Assembly: GCF_030252345.1 (NCBI RefSeq)
Contig: NZ_CP126980.1
Span: forward strand, 372,001-436,000
DNA: 64,000 nt
Reading direction: 5' to 3'
From: Actinoplanes oblitus
Lineage (GTDB): Bacteria > Actinomycetota > Actinomycetes > Mycobacteriales > Micromonosporaceae
This document shows, piece by piece, positions 8,491 through 16,279 of the stretch (position 1 is its first letter; the number at the start of each line of letters is the position of its first letter). The notes beneath the pieces were generated by a model, which did no database searches, was not told the origin of the DNA, and worked only from the letters and a program-made list of their open reading frames with translations. Both the position numbers and the translations under genes were made by a program.

Positions 8491-8636
8491 GCCATGGTGC
8501 GGCGGCTTCGGGCGGCGTGGTGGCTCGGGGTGGCGCTGGGTCGCGCCATGGTGCGGCGGCTTCGGGCGGCGTGGTGGCTCGGGGTGGTGCTGGGTCGCGC
8601 CATGGTGCGGCGGCTTCGGGCGGCGTGGTGGCTGCC
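8491..8636. repeat. 54-bp tandem repeat, 2.7 copies
   Basis: Three copies begin with GCCATGGTGCGGCGGCTTCG at 8491, 8545 and 8599, exactly 54 bp apart, with only one or two differences between copies. The array lies in the 270 bp between the ABC ATPase and the anti-sigma-type ATPase. Because 54 is a multiple of three, all frames stay open, producing spurious ORFs on both strands; I do not consider any of them a gene. Confidence 0.8.
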
Positions 8637-8701
8637 ACTTCCGGGCGGGATCGCGGATGCCTGCTGCCACCGGATGGACACAGCGCGTAGGCTGCACGAC
8701 G

Positions 8702-9178
8702 GTGGAGGACAGGATCGGCCAGAGCGTGCGCTCGGCTCCAGGCGGGGAGCCGAGGGGCGACGCCGTCCCTCCATCGGCCGGCTCGCCGGTGCTGCTGGAC
8801 CGCACGTTCGGGCACGCCGACATCACCCTGCTGCGGCACGAGGTGTCCCGGCTGCTGCCCGCGGTCGGCGTGACCGGTGACCGCCTCTCGGGTTACGTGC
8901 TCGCCATCAACGAGGTGATCACGAACGTGGTGCTGCACGCCGGCGGCAGCGGCCGGATCGTGCTGCGGGTGGACGCCGGCTCGGTCTGGTGCGTGGTCAC
9001 CGACTCCGGACCGGGCATCCCGGACGACTACTTGGACGGCGATCTCCTCCCCGGTACGGACGAGATCGGTGGCCGCGGGCTGTGGCTGGCGCACCAGCTG
9101 TGCGACGAGGTGACCACCGCGACCGGGCCGATAGGTACCTCGATCGGACTGCGTATGGATCTTGAACCGTTGAGCTGA
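8702..9178 (+). CDS. Anti-sigma-type serine kinase / HATPase_c_2 protein (RsbW-like)
   Basis: A 158-residue GHKL-type ATPase domain alone. The N-box is VLAINEVITNVVLHA, the G1 box VVTDSGPGIPDD and the G2 region DEIGGRGLWLAHQLCD. Such stand-alone domains act as anti-sigma factors or kinases of anti-anti-sigma (STAS) proteins in stress regulation; no STAS partner is visible nearby. I chose GTG 8702. TAGGCT (8688-8693) lies 8 bases upstream, so the mRNA may be nearly leaderless. The first 40 residues are low-complexity. Confidence 0.85.
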   Translation: MEDRIGQSVRSAPGGEPRGDAVPPSAGSPVLLDRTFGHADITLLRHEVSRLLPAVGVTGDRLSGYVLAINEVITNVVLHAGGSGRIVLRVDAGSVWCVVTDSGPGIPDDYLDGDLLPGTDEIGGRGLWLAHQLCDEVTTATGPIGTSIGLRMDLEPLS

Positions 9179-9264
9179 AAGCTGAAACAGCAGCTTGAAC
9201 GGCTTACGAAACACACAGGAAATGTGAAGGCGCCCTTCGCCTCTCGTGCCGCGGCGGGTGCGAC

Positions 9265-9270
9265 TACATT
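9265..9270 (+). promoter_or_regulatory. -10-like TACATT, 6 nt before GTG
   Basis: TACATT ends six bases before the GTG start at 9277, with only GGGCGC between, so there is no room for a Shine-Dalgarno. The arrangement predicts a leaderless transcript for the beta-phosphoglucomutase gene. The preceding 90 bases are less GC-rich than the surroundings. Confidence 0.5.
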
Positions 9271-9276
9271 GGGCGC

Positions 9277-10017
9277 GTGCTCGGACTTCCTTCCCAGGTA
9301 ACCGCTTGTCTTTTCGATCTTGACGGGGTGCTCACGCAGACCGCCCTTGTGCACAGTGCCGCGTGGAAACAAACGTTCGACACGTTTCTGGAATCGTGGG
9401 CCCGGCATCATGATCAACAGTTTGTTCCGTTCGATTCCGGCGTCGACTATCACCGATATGTCGACGGCCGGCAGCGTGCCGACGGTGTGCGCACGTTCCT
9501 CGCCTCGCGGGGTGTCACCCTTCCCGAGGGCACGCCTGACGACGGGCCCGACGAGGAGACCGTCAACGGCGTCGGTAACCGCAAGAACCTGCTCGTGTTG
9601 CAGAAGATCAAGGAGGGTGCGGTCCAGGTCTACCCCGGCTCGGTGGAGTACCTGAAGGCCGCCAAGGCCGCCGGCCTGCGCCGCGCGGTGGTCTCGGCGA
9701 GCGCCAACTGCAAGGACGTGCTCGAGGCGGCCGGCATCGCCGACCTCCTGGAGGTCCGCGTGGACGGGGTCGTCGCCCGCGAGCTGAGCCTGCCCGGCAA
9801 GCCCGCGCCGGACACCTTCCGGTACGCCGCGAAACTGCTCGGTCTCTCCCCGGAGAGCTGCGCGGTCTTCGAGGACGCCCAGGCCGGAGTGGCCGCGGGC
9901 CGGGCCGGTGGATTCGGCCTGGTGATCGGCGTGGATCGGGTCGGCCAGGCCGACGCGCTCCGGGAGAACGGCGCCGATGTTGTGGTCACTGACCTTTCCG
10001 AACTGCTCAACCACTAA
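9277..10017 (+). CDS. pgmB: Beta-phosphoglucomutase family HAD hydrolase
   Basis: A 246-residue HAD enzyme. The nucleophile and acid/base aspartates are in FDLDGVLTQ (D14, D16). The phosphate-binding segment VVSASANCKDVLEAAG, the Lys in LPGKPAPDTF and the metal-binding EDAQAGVAAG follow, and the helical cap lies between about 30 and 110. The cap is somewhat larger than in lactococcal enzymes. It should convert beta-glucose 1-phosphate to glucose 6-phosphate. It is immediately followed (14 bases) by a GH65 phosphorylase, the enzyme class that produces beta-glucose 1-phosphate. This gene order matches mycobacterial Rv3400-Rv3401. Confidence 0.9.
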   Translation: MLGLPSQVTACLFDLDGVLTQTALVHSAAWKQTFDTFLESWARHHDQQFVPFDSGVDYHRYVDGRQRADGVRTFLASRGVTLPEGTPDDGPDEETVNGVGNRKNLLVLQKIKEGAVQVYPGSVEYLKAAKAAGLRRAVVSASANCKDVLEAAGIADLLEVRVDGVVARELSLPGKPAPDTFRYAAKLLGLSPESCAVFEDAQAGVAAGRAGGFGLVIGVDRVGQADALRENGADVVVTDLSELLNH

Positions 10018-10031
10018 GAAGAGGCACGACC

Positions 10032-12401
10032 GTGATCCGTGAACGGGCCTACCCCGTCGACCCCTGGCACATCCGGGAGACCCGGCTGGACCTGGACCTG
10101 CTGGCCCAGTCAGAGTCGGTGTTCGCGCTCTCGAACGGCCACATCGGGATACGGGGCAACCTGGACGAGGGCGAGCCGCACGGCCTGCCCGGCACCTATC
10201 TGAACTCGTTCTACGAGCTGCGGCCGCTGCCGCACGCCGAGGGCGGATACGGCTTCCCGGAGTCCGGCCAGACCATGGTCAACGTCACCAACGCCAAGCT
10301 GATGCGGCTGCTGGTCGACGACGAGCCGTTCGATGTGCGATACGGCGAGCTGCGTTCCCACGAGCGCTGCCTGGACCTGCGCGCCGGGACCCTGGAGCGG
10401 GTGGTGGAGTGGGTCTCCCCGTCCGGCCAGGGCGTCCGGGTGCGCACCGTGCGCCTGGTCTCCTTCACTCAGCGGGCGGTCGTCGCCTTCCTCTACGAGG
10501 TGGAGCCGCTGGACGGCGCGGCCCGGCTGATCCTGCAGTCCGAGCTGGTGGCCAACGAGCAGCTCCCGCCGATGAGCAAGGACCCGCGGGTGGCGGCGGT
10601 GCTGGAGCACCCGCTGCAGGCCGAGGAGATGCTCGAGCAGCGGTCCGGCGGCCTGCTGGTGCACCGCACCAAGGTCAGTGACCTGCGGATGGCCGCGGCC
10701 ATGGAGCACCTGGTGGAGACGCCGGGCCGGCACGCGATCACCACCGAGGGGCACGGCGACTGGCTGCGCACCACGGTGGCCTGCCGGCTGGAGCCGGGGC
10801 AGAAGCTGCGGGTGGTCAAGCTGGCGGCGTACGGCTGGTCCAGCGTGCGCTCGCTGCCCGCCCTGCGCGATCAGGTCGGCGCCGCGCTGGCCAGCGCCCG
10901 GCTGGACGGCTGGGAGGGCCTGGTCCAGCAGCAGCGGGAGTACCTCGACGCCTTCTGGGACCACTCCGACGTGCGCGTCGAGGGTGACCCGGAGGTGCAG
11001 CAGGCGGTCCGCTTCGGTCTCTTCCACACGCTGCAGGCCGGTGCCCGGGCGGAGAAACGCCCGATCGGGTCCAAGGGCCTCACCGGTCCCGGGTACGACG
11101 GCCACACGTTCTGGGACGCCGAGACGTTCGTGCTGCCCGCGCTCACCTACACCCAGCCCTCGGCGGCGGCGGACGTGCTGCGCTGGCGGCACTCGACGCT
11201 GGACCTGGCCCGGGAGCGGGCGCAGACGCTGGGCCTGCAGGGTGCCGCGTTCCCGTGGCGGACCATCCGCGGCCAGGAGTGCTCCGGGTACTGGCCGGCC
11301 GGCACCGCGGGCTTCCACATCGCCGCGGACATCGCCGACGCGGTCCGGCGCTACGTCCAGGCCACCGGCGACTACGACTTCGAGCGTGAGGTCGGCCTGG
11401 AGCTGCTGGTGGAGACCGCCCGGCTGTGGCGCTCGCTGGGCCACCACGACCGGCACGGGCGGTTCCACATCGACGGCGTCACCGGGCCCGACGAGTACAC
11501 GGCCGTGGTGAACGACAACATCTACACCAACCTGATGGCGCAGCAGAACCTGATGACCGCGGTGGAGGCCTGCAAGCGGCATCCGGACCTGGCGCGGCGC
11601 TTCGGGGTCGACGACGAGGAGGCGGCCTCCTGGCGGGACGCGGCGGCGGCCGTGCACATCCCGTACGACAAGGAGCTCGGCGTCCACCAGCAGTGCGAGG
11701 GCTTCACCCGGTTGCAGGAGTGGGACTTCGAGAACACCCCGCCGGAGGGCTACCCGCTGCTGCTCAACTACCCGTACTTCGACCTGTACCGCAAGCAGGT
11801 GGTCAAGCAGGCCGACCTGGTGATGGCGATGTACATCCGGGGGGACGCGTTCACCCCGGAGGAGAAGACCCGGAACTTCGCGTACTACGACGCGCGGACG
11901 GTCCGGGACTCGTCGTTGTCCGCCTGCATCCAGGCGGTGATGGCGGCCGAGACCGGGCACCTCGAGCTGGCCCACGACTATCTGGGCGAGGCCGCCCTGA
12001 TGGACCTGCACGACCTGCACCAGAACGCGCGGGACGGCGTGCACGTGGCGTCGCTGGCCGGCTCCTGGATCGCACTGGTGGCCGGCCTGGGCGGGATGCG
12101 TGACTTCAACGGCCAGTTGTCGTTCGCGCCGCGGCTGCCCAGCCGGATCAACAACCTGGACTTCTCGCTGCTCTGGCGGGGGCTGCGGCTGCGGGTCAAC
12201 GTCACCGCCGAGGAGGTCACCTACTCGCTGCGCAACGGCGGCGGCTCGGCCCGGCTCACCCTGCTGCACCACGGCAAGGAGATCGAGGTCACCCAGGTCC
12301 GCCCGGTGACCATGGCGATCCCGTCGGCCGGGCCGGCCGGCCCGGCACCGGCGCAGCCGGCCGGGCGTGCCCCGGTGCGGCGCGCGACGCCGCACCACTG
12401 A
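10032..12401 (+). CDS. Glycoside hydrolase family 65 disaccharide phosphorylase
   Basis: A 789-residue GH65 protein with the N-terminal beta-sandwich (about 1-300), helical linker and alpha/alpha-barrel. The general acid Glu is in GVTGPDEYTAVVNDN (E488), and the substrate segment GYDGHTFWDAE lies at about 354-364. It cleaves an alpha-linked glucose disaccharide (trehalose, maltose or kojibiose class) with phosphate and inversion, giving beta-glucose 1-phosphate for the mutase encoded just upstream. Start GTG 10032 follows AAGAAGAGG. The C-terminal 25 residues are a Pro/Ala-rich tail. The exact disaccharide is not determinable from sequence alone. Confidence 0.92.
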   Translation: MIRERAYPVDPWHIRETRLDLDLLAQSESVFALSNGHIGIRGNLDEGEPHGLPGTYLNSFYELRPLPHAEGGYGFPESGQTMVNVTNAKLMRLLVDDEPFDVRYGELRSHERCLDLRAGTLERVVEWVSPSGQGVRVRTVRLVSFTQRAVVAFLYEVEPLDGAARLILQSELVANEQLPPMSKDPRVAAVLEHPLQAEEMLEQRSGGLLVHRTKVSDLRMAAAMEHLVETPGRHAITTEGHGDWLRTTVACRLEPGQKLRVVKLAAYGWSSVRSLPALRDQVGAALASARLDGWEGLVQQQREYLDAFWDHSDVRVEGDPEVQQAVRFGLFHTLQAGARAEKRPIGSKGLTGPGYDGHTFWDAETFVLPALTYTQPSAAADVLRWRHSTLDLARERAQTLGLQGAAFPWRTIRGQECSGYWPAGTAGFHIAADIADAVRRYVQATGDYDFEREVGLELLVETARLWRSLGHHDRHGRFHIDGVTGPDEYTAVVNDNIYTNLMAQQNLMTAVEACKRHPDLARRFGVDDEEAASWRDAAAAVHIPYDKELGVHQQCEGFTRLQEWDFENTPPEGYPLLLNYPYFDLYRKQVVKQADLVMAMYIRGDAFTPEEKTRNFAYYDARTVRDSSLSACIQAVMAAETGHLELAHDYLGEAALMDLHDLHQNARDGVHVASLAGSWIALVAGLGGMRDFNGQLSFAPRLPSRINNLDFSLLWRGLRLRVNVTAEEVTYSLRNGGGSARLTLLHHGKEIEVTQVRPVTMAIPSAGPAGPAPAQPAGRAPVRRATPHH

Positions 12402-12411
12402 GACACCACGA

Positions 12412-12449
12412 GAGAACGGCCCCCGCCCGGACGGGTGGGGGCCGTTCTC
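12412..12449. terminator. Strong bidirectional terminator hairpin
   Basis: A perfect 13-base stem (12412-12424 with 12437-12449, GAGAACGGCCCCC and its complement) with a 12-base loop sits between the convergent GH65 gene and the secreted coiled-coil gene. It can serve both directions. Confidence 0.85.
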
Positions 12450-12465
12450 ATCAGGACTGACGTGA

Positions 12466-13503
12466 CTACAGCAGCGACACGTGCACGTGGTCGGTGTGAT
12501 CACTCGGACCGTGGTAGGCGTGCCAGTTGTTGGTCGCCGGGAACCAGATCTGCTTGTACCAGATGACGTAGTAGATGCCGAGCCGATCGGCGTTGCGCAC
12601 CAGGAACGCGGTGAGGTCGTTGCCGTACCGCATCATCTTGGCGTTGCCGGTCGCCGACGAGAAGCCACTCTTCTGCAACGACCAGTCGCAGGCGCGGCCC
12701 TTCGGGTGCTCGAACGGGCCACCGTCGCGGTGGCAGCCGACGAACATGTTGAAGCCGGCCTTCTTCACCTCCTTGTAGAGGTGCAGGGTGCGCTTGGTGA
12801 TGCAGCCGTCGGTGGTCGGGTCGTCCTGGTTGCAGGACTCCGGCGAGAAACCGCCGTCGGAGTTGCGCGGTGCCGGGGCGGCGGTCGGCGACTTGGCGTC
12901 GACGAACCCGGCGGTGATGGTCTTGTTGATGCCGGTGCCACCGCCGAGCAGTTCGAGCTGGTCCTCGGCCGAGTCGTGCAGCTTCTTCTGCACCGAGAGC
13001 TGCTGCTCCTGGTTCTTGACCTCGGCGTCGAGCCGGGTCTTGTCCGCGGTGATGTCCTGCAGCAGGGTGTTCAGCTCGTGCAGTTTCTCGTCGTGCAGCT
13101 TGTTGATCTCCTCCAGGCTGACCGCCTTGTCCAGGAAGTCGGCGGAGTCGCTGGCCCGCAGCAGGAAGCTCAGCGAGCTCAGGTTGCCGACCTGGTACTG
13201 CTGCTTGGCGATCGCGTTGACCTCGGGGACCAACTGGTCGCGCCGAGCCTCGGCGGTCTTGATCTGGGCGGCCAGCTGGATCTGGGTCTTCTTCGATTTC
13301 GCGACCGCTGCCTTGGCGTTCACGAACCGGCGGTTCGTGGCCTCGATCTGGTCGGAGAGGTCGTCGCTCGCCTCCCCTTCCTCAGCGGTCGTGCCGCTGC
13401 CTCCAGGGGCAGCGTGTGCCGGGGTGATCGGGGCCACGAATATGGCGGCGGTCACCAGCGGCGCCAGGGCAAGCGTCAGCCACCGGCGGGGACGTGCGGT
13501 CAT
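12466..13503 (-). CDS. Secreted coiled-coil protein with conserved C-terminal domain, riboswitch-controlled
   Basis: A 345-residue protein with a Sec signal peptide (positively charged MTARPRRW, a hydrophobic core and the cleavage-like PAHAAP). A long coiled coil (about 45-190) precedes a C-terminal domain from about 235 with GCITKRTLHLYKEVKKAGF, HPKGRACDW and a final DHTDHVHVSLL. That domain resembles the ARB_07466-like/peptidase-associated domain of many actinobacterial surface proteins; its His/Asp motifs hint at metal binding or hydrolase ancestry. The coiled coil resembles those of NlpC/P60 cell-wall hydrolases. Start ATG 13503 follows AAGGAAGGA. A c-di-AMP riboswitch lies directly upstream, supporting a cell-wall role. 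Confidence 0.82.
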   Translation of the reverse strand: MTARPRRWLTLALAPLVTAAIFVAPITPAHAAPGGSGTTAEEGEASDDLSDQIEATNRRFVNAKAAVAKSKKTQIQLAAQIKTAEARRDQLVPEVNAIAKQQYQVGNLSSLSFLLRASDSADFLDKAVSLEEINKLHDEKLHELNTLLQDITADKTRLDAEVKNQEQQLSVQKKLHDSAEDQLELLGGGTGINKTITAGFVDAKSPTAAPAPRNSDGGFSPESCNQDDPTTDGCITKRTLHLYKEVKKAGFNMFVGCHRDGGPFEHPKGRACDWSLQKSGFSSATGNAKMMRYGNDLTAFLVRNADRLGIYYVIWYKQIWFPATNNWHAYHGPSDHTDHVHVSLL

Positions 13504-13522
13504 CAACAATCCTTCCTTGTCA

Positions 13523-13634
13523 CCGCCGACCGGGTTAGCTGACGGGTTCGGGACGGAAGCTATCCCTACCGCATGACGCGGATTCACCCCACCTACCTGG
13601 TTCCCCGGCTCACCTTTCGGTGATTAGGCGGCGG
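13523..13634 (-). promoter_or_regulatory. c-di-AMP riboswitch (ydaO-yuaA class) upstream of the minus-strand gene
   Basis: Read on the minus strand, the leader carries the conserved segments of ydaO riboswitches in order: GAGCCGGGGAACC, GGGGTGAATCCG, GCGGTAGGG, and the 3' block CCGAACCCGTCAGCTAACCC. The outer P1 helix pairs CCGCCG (near 13634-13629) with CGGCGG (13528-13523). The aptamer ends about 20 bases before the start codon, immediately before the AAGGAAGGA ribosome site. In actinobacteria this class typically precedes cell-wall hydrolase genes and lowers expression when c-di-AMP binds; that direction is inferred here. Confidence 0.9.
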
Positions 13635-13854
13635 CCTGCCGGCAACTCGGGGGCGGTGCCGTCCTGGCAGGACCGGCGGCAAGCTTACCTGAGATAGCAC
13701 GGGACATCAGGGTCCGGAAAAGGGCCAAAATAGTTACCGCACAACGACTTTCCGTAAGCGCATCACGACTGGTGACTGCGCCGTCGCGATGGGTGTGAGA
13801 ACTGTCGATTCGTCGATCCGCTGAGGTATGGTCGTCCCGGTTCCCAGCCGGGAA

Positions 13855-13972
13855 CCGCCGCCTAATCGCATAACGAGCGAGCCGGGGATCCATTTTTCTT
13901 CCGGGGCGAATCCGCATCCCGCGGTAGGGACCTTTCCTTCATCCCGAGCCCGTCAGCTAACCCGGCCGGCGG
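13855..13972 (+). promoter_or_regulatory. c-di-AMP riboswitch (ydaO-yuaA class) upstream of the plus-strand gene
   Basis: The plus-strand leader has the same signature blocks: CGAGCCGGGGATCC, GGGGCGAATCCGC, GCGGTAGGGACC, and CCCGAGCCCGTCAGCTAACC. The outer helix pairs CCGCCG (13855-13860) with CGGCGG (13967-13972). The Shine-Dalgarno GGGAGGAAA of the following gene begins about six bases later. It diverges from the similar aptamer on the other strand at 13523-13634, with about 220 bp between them that must hold both promoters. Confidence 0.9.
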
Positions 13973-13992
13973 CCGACGGGAGGAAACAGCCA

Positions 13993-15024
13993 GTGCAGCA
14001 TGTGACTGCGCGGCGACGATGGGCTGCCTTTCTAGCGCTCGTGGTCGCCGCATGTGGGATCGCCGGGGTCGCCGGACCGGCAGCCGCGGCGCCCCGGCCC
14101 CTGGCCGCGCCGGGGGAGTCCGGTGACGACGGCGAGGGTGGCAAGAAGGCCATGCTCGACAAGCTCGAAGAGGCCTCCAAGGGCTACCTGGCGGCCAAGG
14201 CGAAGCTCGCGAAATCCAAGCAGCAGCAGACCCAGCTGGCCGCCGAGCTGAAGAAGCTGGACGCGGCCCTCGGCCCGCAGCAGGTGACGCTCAACAAGTA
14301 CGCCGAGCAGGCGTACACGATGGGCCGGCTCGGCCCGATCAGCGCGCTGCTCGGCGCCGACTCGTCGGCCGGCTTCCTGGACCGGGCCCAGCTGCTGACC
14401 ACCGTGGCGGCCCGGCAGAACCAGGCGATCGCCGACCTGAAGAACACCCGGACCGACCGGCAGACGGCCAAGACCGGGATCGACGCGGCCATCATCGACC
14501 AGCAGAAGCAGGTCAACGTGATGGCCAAGCGCAAGGCGCAGGCCGAGAAGGCGCTCAAGGACGCCGATCAGGGCGACGCCGCCGATGACGACTCCGGCGG
14601 GGGCAGCAGTGCGGACGCCGACAAGCCGAGCGGCAACCTGGACGGCAGCTGCGTGCCCGACCCGACGACGGACGGCTGCATCAGCCCGCGCCTGCTGTAC
14701 GCGATGAAGCAGGCGCAGAAGGCCGGCTTCACCCGCTACGTCGCCTGCTACCGCCCGCAGAACAGCGGGGAGCACCCGAAGGGCCGGGCCTGCGACTTCG
14801 CCGCCGACAAGAACGGTTTCGGCGGGGTGGCGACCGGGGCCAGCAAGACGTACGGCACCAACCTGGCGAACTACTTCATCCACAACTCGGACACGCTCGG
14901 CGTGCTCTACGTGATCTGGTTCAAACGGATCTGGTTGCCGAGCAGCGGGTGGAAGTCGTACAGCGGGGCCGGTGGCACGCCGTCGACCGACCACACCAAC
15001 CACGTGCACCTTTCGGTGACGTAA
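13993..15024 (+). CDS. Secreted coiled-coil protein, paralogue of the divergent gene, riboswitch-controlled
   Basis: A 343-residue protein with a signal peptide (VTARRRWAAFL, hydrophobic core, AGPAAAAP). A coiled coil at about 50-195 is rich in Ala, Lys and Gln. A Ser/Asp-rich linker is followed by the same C-terminal domain as the divergent gene (DPTTDGCISPRLLYAMKQAQKAGF, HPKGRACDFA, final DHTNHVHLSVT). Start GTG 13993 lies 4 bases past GGAGGAAACA; GTG 14002 is an alternative. It is controlled by its own c-di-AMP riboswitch. The pair looks like an old duplication that copied the regulatory leader as well. A role at the peptidoglycan is inferred from the riboswitch class and coiled coil. Confidence 0.82.
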   Translation: MQHVTARRRWAAFLALVVAACGIAGVAGPAAAAPRPLAAPGESGDDGEGGKKAMLDKLEEASKGYLAAKAKLAKSKQQQTQLAAELKKLDAALGPQQVTLNKYAEQAYTMGRLGPISALLGADSSAGFLDRAQLLTTVAARQNQAIADLKNTRTDRQTAKTGIDAAIIDQQKQVNVMAKRKAQAEKALKDADQGDAADDDSGGGSSADADKPSGNLDGSCVPDPTTDGCISPRLLYAMKQAQKAGFTRYVACYRPQNSGEHPKGRACDFAADKNGFGGVATGASKTYGTNLANYFIHNSDTLGVLYVIWFKRIWLPSSGWKSYSGAGGTPSTDHTNHVHLSVT

Positions 15025-15027
15025 GTC

Positions 15028-15396
15028 TCAGATCGGGAGCAGGCGGTGTCCGGCCATCTCCAGTTCGCCCTCGTGCCGGACGTTGACCGGGGTGCTCAGG
15101 CCGGACGCCGCGTCGTGCAGGACGACCGAGGCGCCGTCGATGCGATAGGTGCCGATCGCCCGCTTCCGGCGGCCGGCCACCTCGCCCGCGTACGTCCCGT
15201 CGGTGCGCAGCCGCAGCTCGACCGTGCCGTCCGGGCTGCGCCAGGCGCCCACGACGGCCGCGCCGGTCACCACCGTGGGCCGCGCCGGAACCGGCCCGAG
15301 GCCGGTGTCCGGCGTGCGGGCCATGGCGATGGCGAGCATGGCGGCGGCGTCCAGGACGGTGGTGTCGACGCGGGGGGCGTGCGAGAAGTGCTGCAT
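15028..15396 (-). CDS. Atu4866-like small ligand-binding protein
   Basis: A 122-residue cytoplasmic protein. The second half (VVGAWRSPDGTVELRLRTDGTYAGEVAGRR, then YRIDGASVVLHD) has the repeated beta-strand pattern of the Atu4866 family, a small calycin-like barrel of unknown ligand, often linked to oxidoreductases. The first 40 residues are helical. It is convergent with the secreted coiled-coil gene (3-base gap) and shares direction with the TetR gene upstream. No function is claimed beyond the family. Confidence 0.6.
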   Translation of the reverse strand: MQHFSHAPRVDTTVLDAAAMLAIAMARTPDTGLGPVPARPTVVTGAAVVGAWRSPDGTVELRLRTDGTYAGEVAGRRKRAIGTYRIDGASVVLHDAASGLSTPVNVRHEGELEMAGHRLLPI

Positions 15397-15486
15397 CGGG
15401 CCGGCTCCGAGGGGTGGGTGGCGGGAACGCCCTTTCCCTTCGGTCCGGCGCCGGGCCGGTGCAGCACTCCGCCGGTTGCGACCCGG

Positions 15487-16092
15487 TTATTTCCCGGCGC
15501 CGGCCTTCAGCGCGCCGAGCACCGAGGCGGCCAGCTTCTCCAGGTAGTCGTCGCTCATCGGTTGCCGGGAGACGGCCAGCCGCCAGTAGAGCGGGCCGAG
15601 GATGAGGTCGACCGCCACCTCCGGATCGGTGTCCTCGGGCAGCTCGCCGCGGGCGATGGCCTGGCCGACCAGTTTCTCGCCCACCGACTGCTGGTGGGTG
15701 CGCAGCACCCGTTGCAGGGTCTCGGCGATCTGCGGGTTCCGCGCCGCCTCGGCCATCAGGTCGGGAATGATCTGCGAGGCCACCCGGTGTTGCAGCGCCT
15801 TGCTGACGATCATCATGAGCAGGTCCAGGTCGCCGGCGAACGAGCCGGTGTCCGGAAGTGGCACCTTGCGACCGGCGACTTCCGTGATGATCTCCAGTAC
15901 CATCTCCAGCTTGTTGCTCCAGCGCCGGTAGATGGCGGTCTTGCCGACGCCGGCACGCCGGGCCACGGCCTCGATCGACAGACGGCCGTAACCGACCTCT
16001 GCCAGCTCACTCATGACCGCGTTACGGATAGCCACGGTGATGTCGTTGCGGAGCACCGCCGCTCCGGCAGGTGCGCGTTTGACTGTCGCCAC
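15487..16092 (-). CDS. TetR family transcriptional regulator
   Basis: A 201-residue repressor. The helix-turn-helix is YGRLSIEAVARRAGVGKTAIYRRW at about residues 35-60, followed by an all-helical ligand domain of TetR_C_11 type (ending LGPLYWRLAVSRQPMSDDYLEKLA). Start GTG 16092 has TATAGT about 7 bases upstream on the minus strand, so it may be leaderless. The same spacer contains GTAAC/GTTAC half-sites (CGTAACGGTTGCG around 16116) that could be its operator. Its targets may be itself, the Atu4866-like gene and the divergent exporter genes. Confidence 0.9.
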   Translation of the reverse strand: MATVKRAPAGAAVLRNDITVAIRNAVMSELAEVGYGRLSIEAVARRAGVGKTAIYRRWSNKLEMVLEIITEVAGRKVPLPDTGSFAGDLDLLMMIVSKALQHRVASQIIPDLMAEAARNPQIAETLQRVLRTHQQSVGEKLVGQAIARGELPEDTDPEVAVDLILGPLYWRLAVSRQPMSDDYLEKLAASVLGALKAGAGK

Positions 16093-16279
16093 CCGGTAAC
16101 TATAGCGCTACGACGTAACGGTTGCGTTCCGCCGTTTGGTCGGCTACCGTTCCTCCCACGTCGATACGAACCCGTTCCATCGGCGTCGGCGGACGCCTGT
16201 CATGCTGCTAGCTGTGTTCGAAGGCAAGTCACCCGAGTCCGCCGCCTACCATGGGCCGACGAGATCGGAGCACCACTCG

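Noticed and set aside
9175..9235. Terminator-like AAGCTG/CAGCTT stem after the anti-sigma-type ATPase gene
   Set aside because: The stem is only six to seven bases, A/T-rich and imperfect; not strong enough to call.
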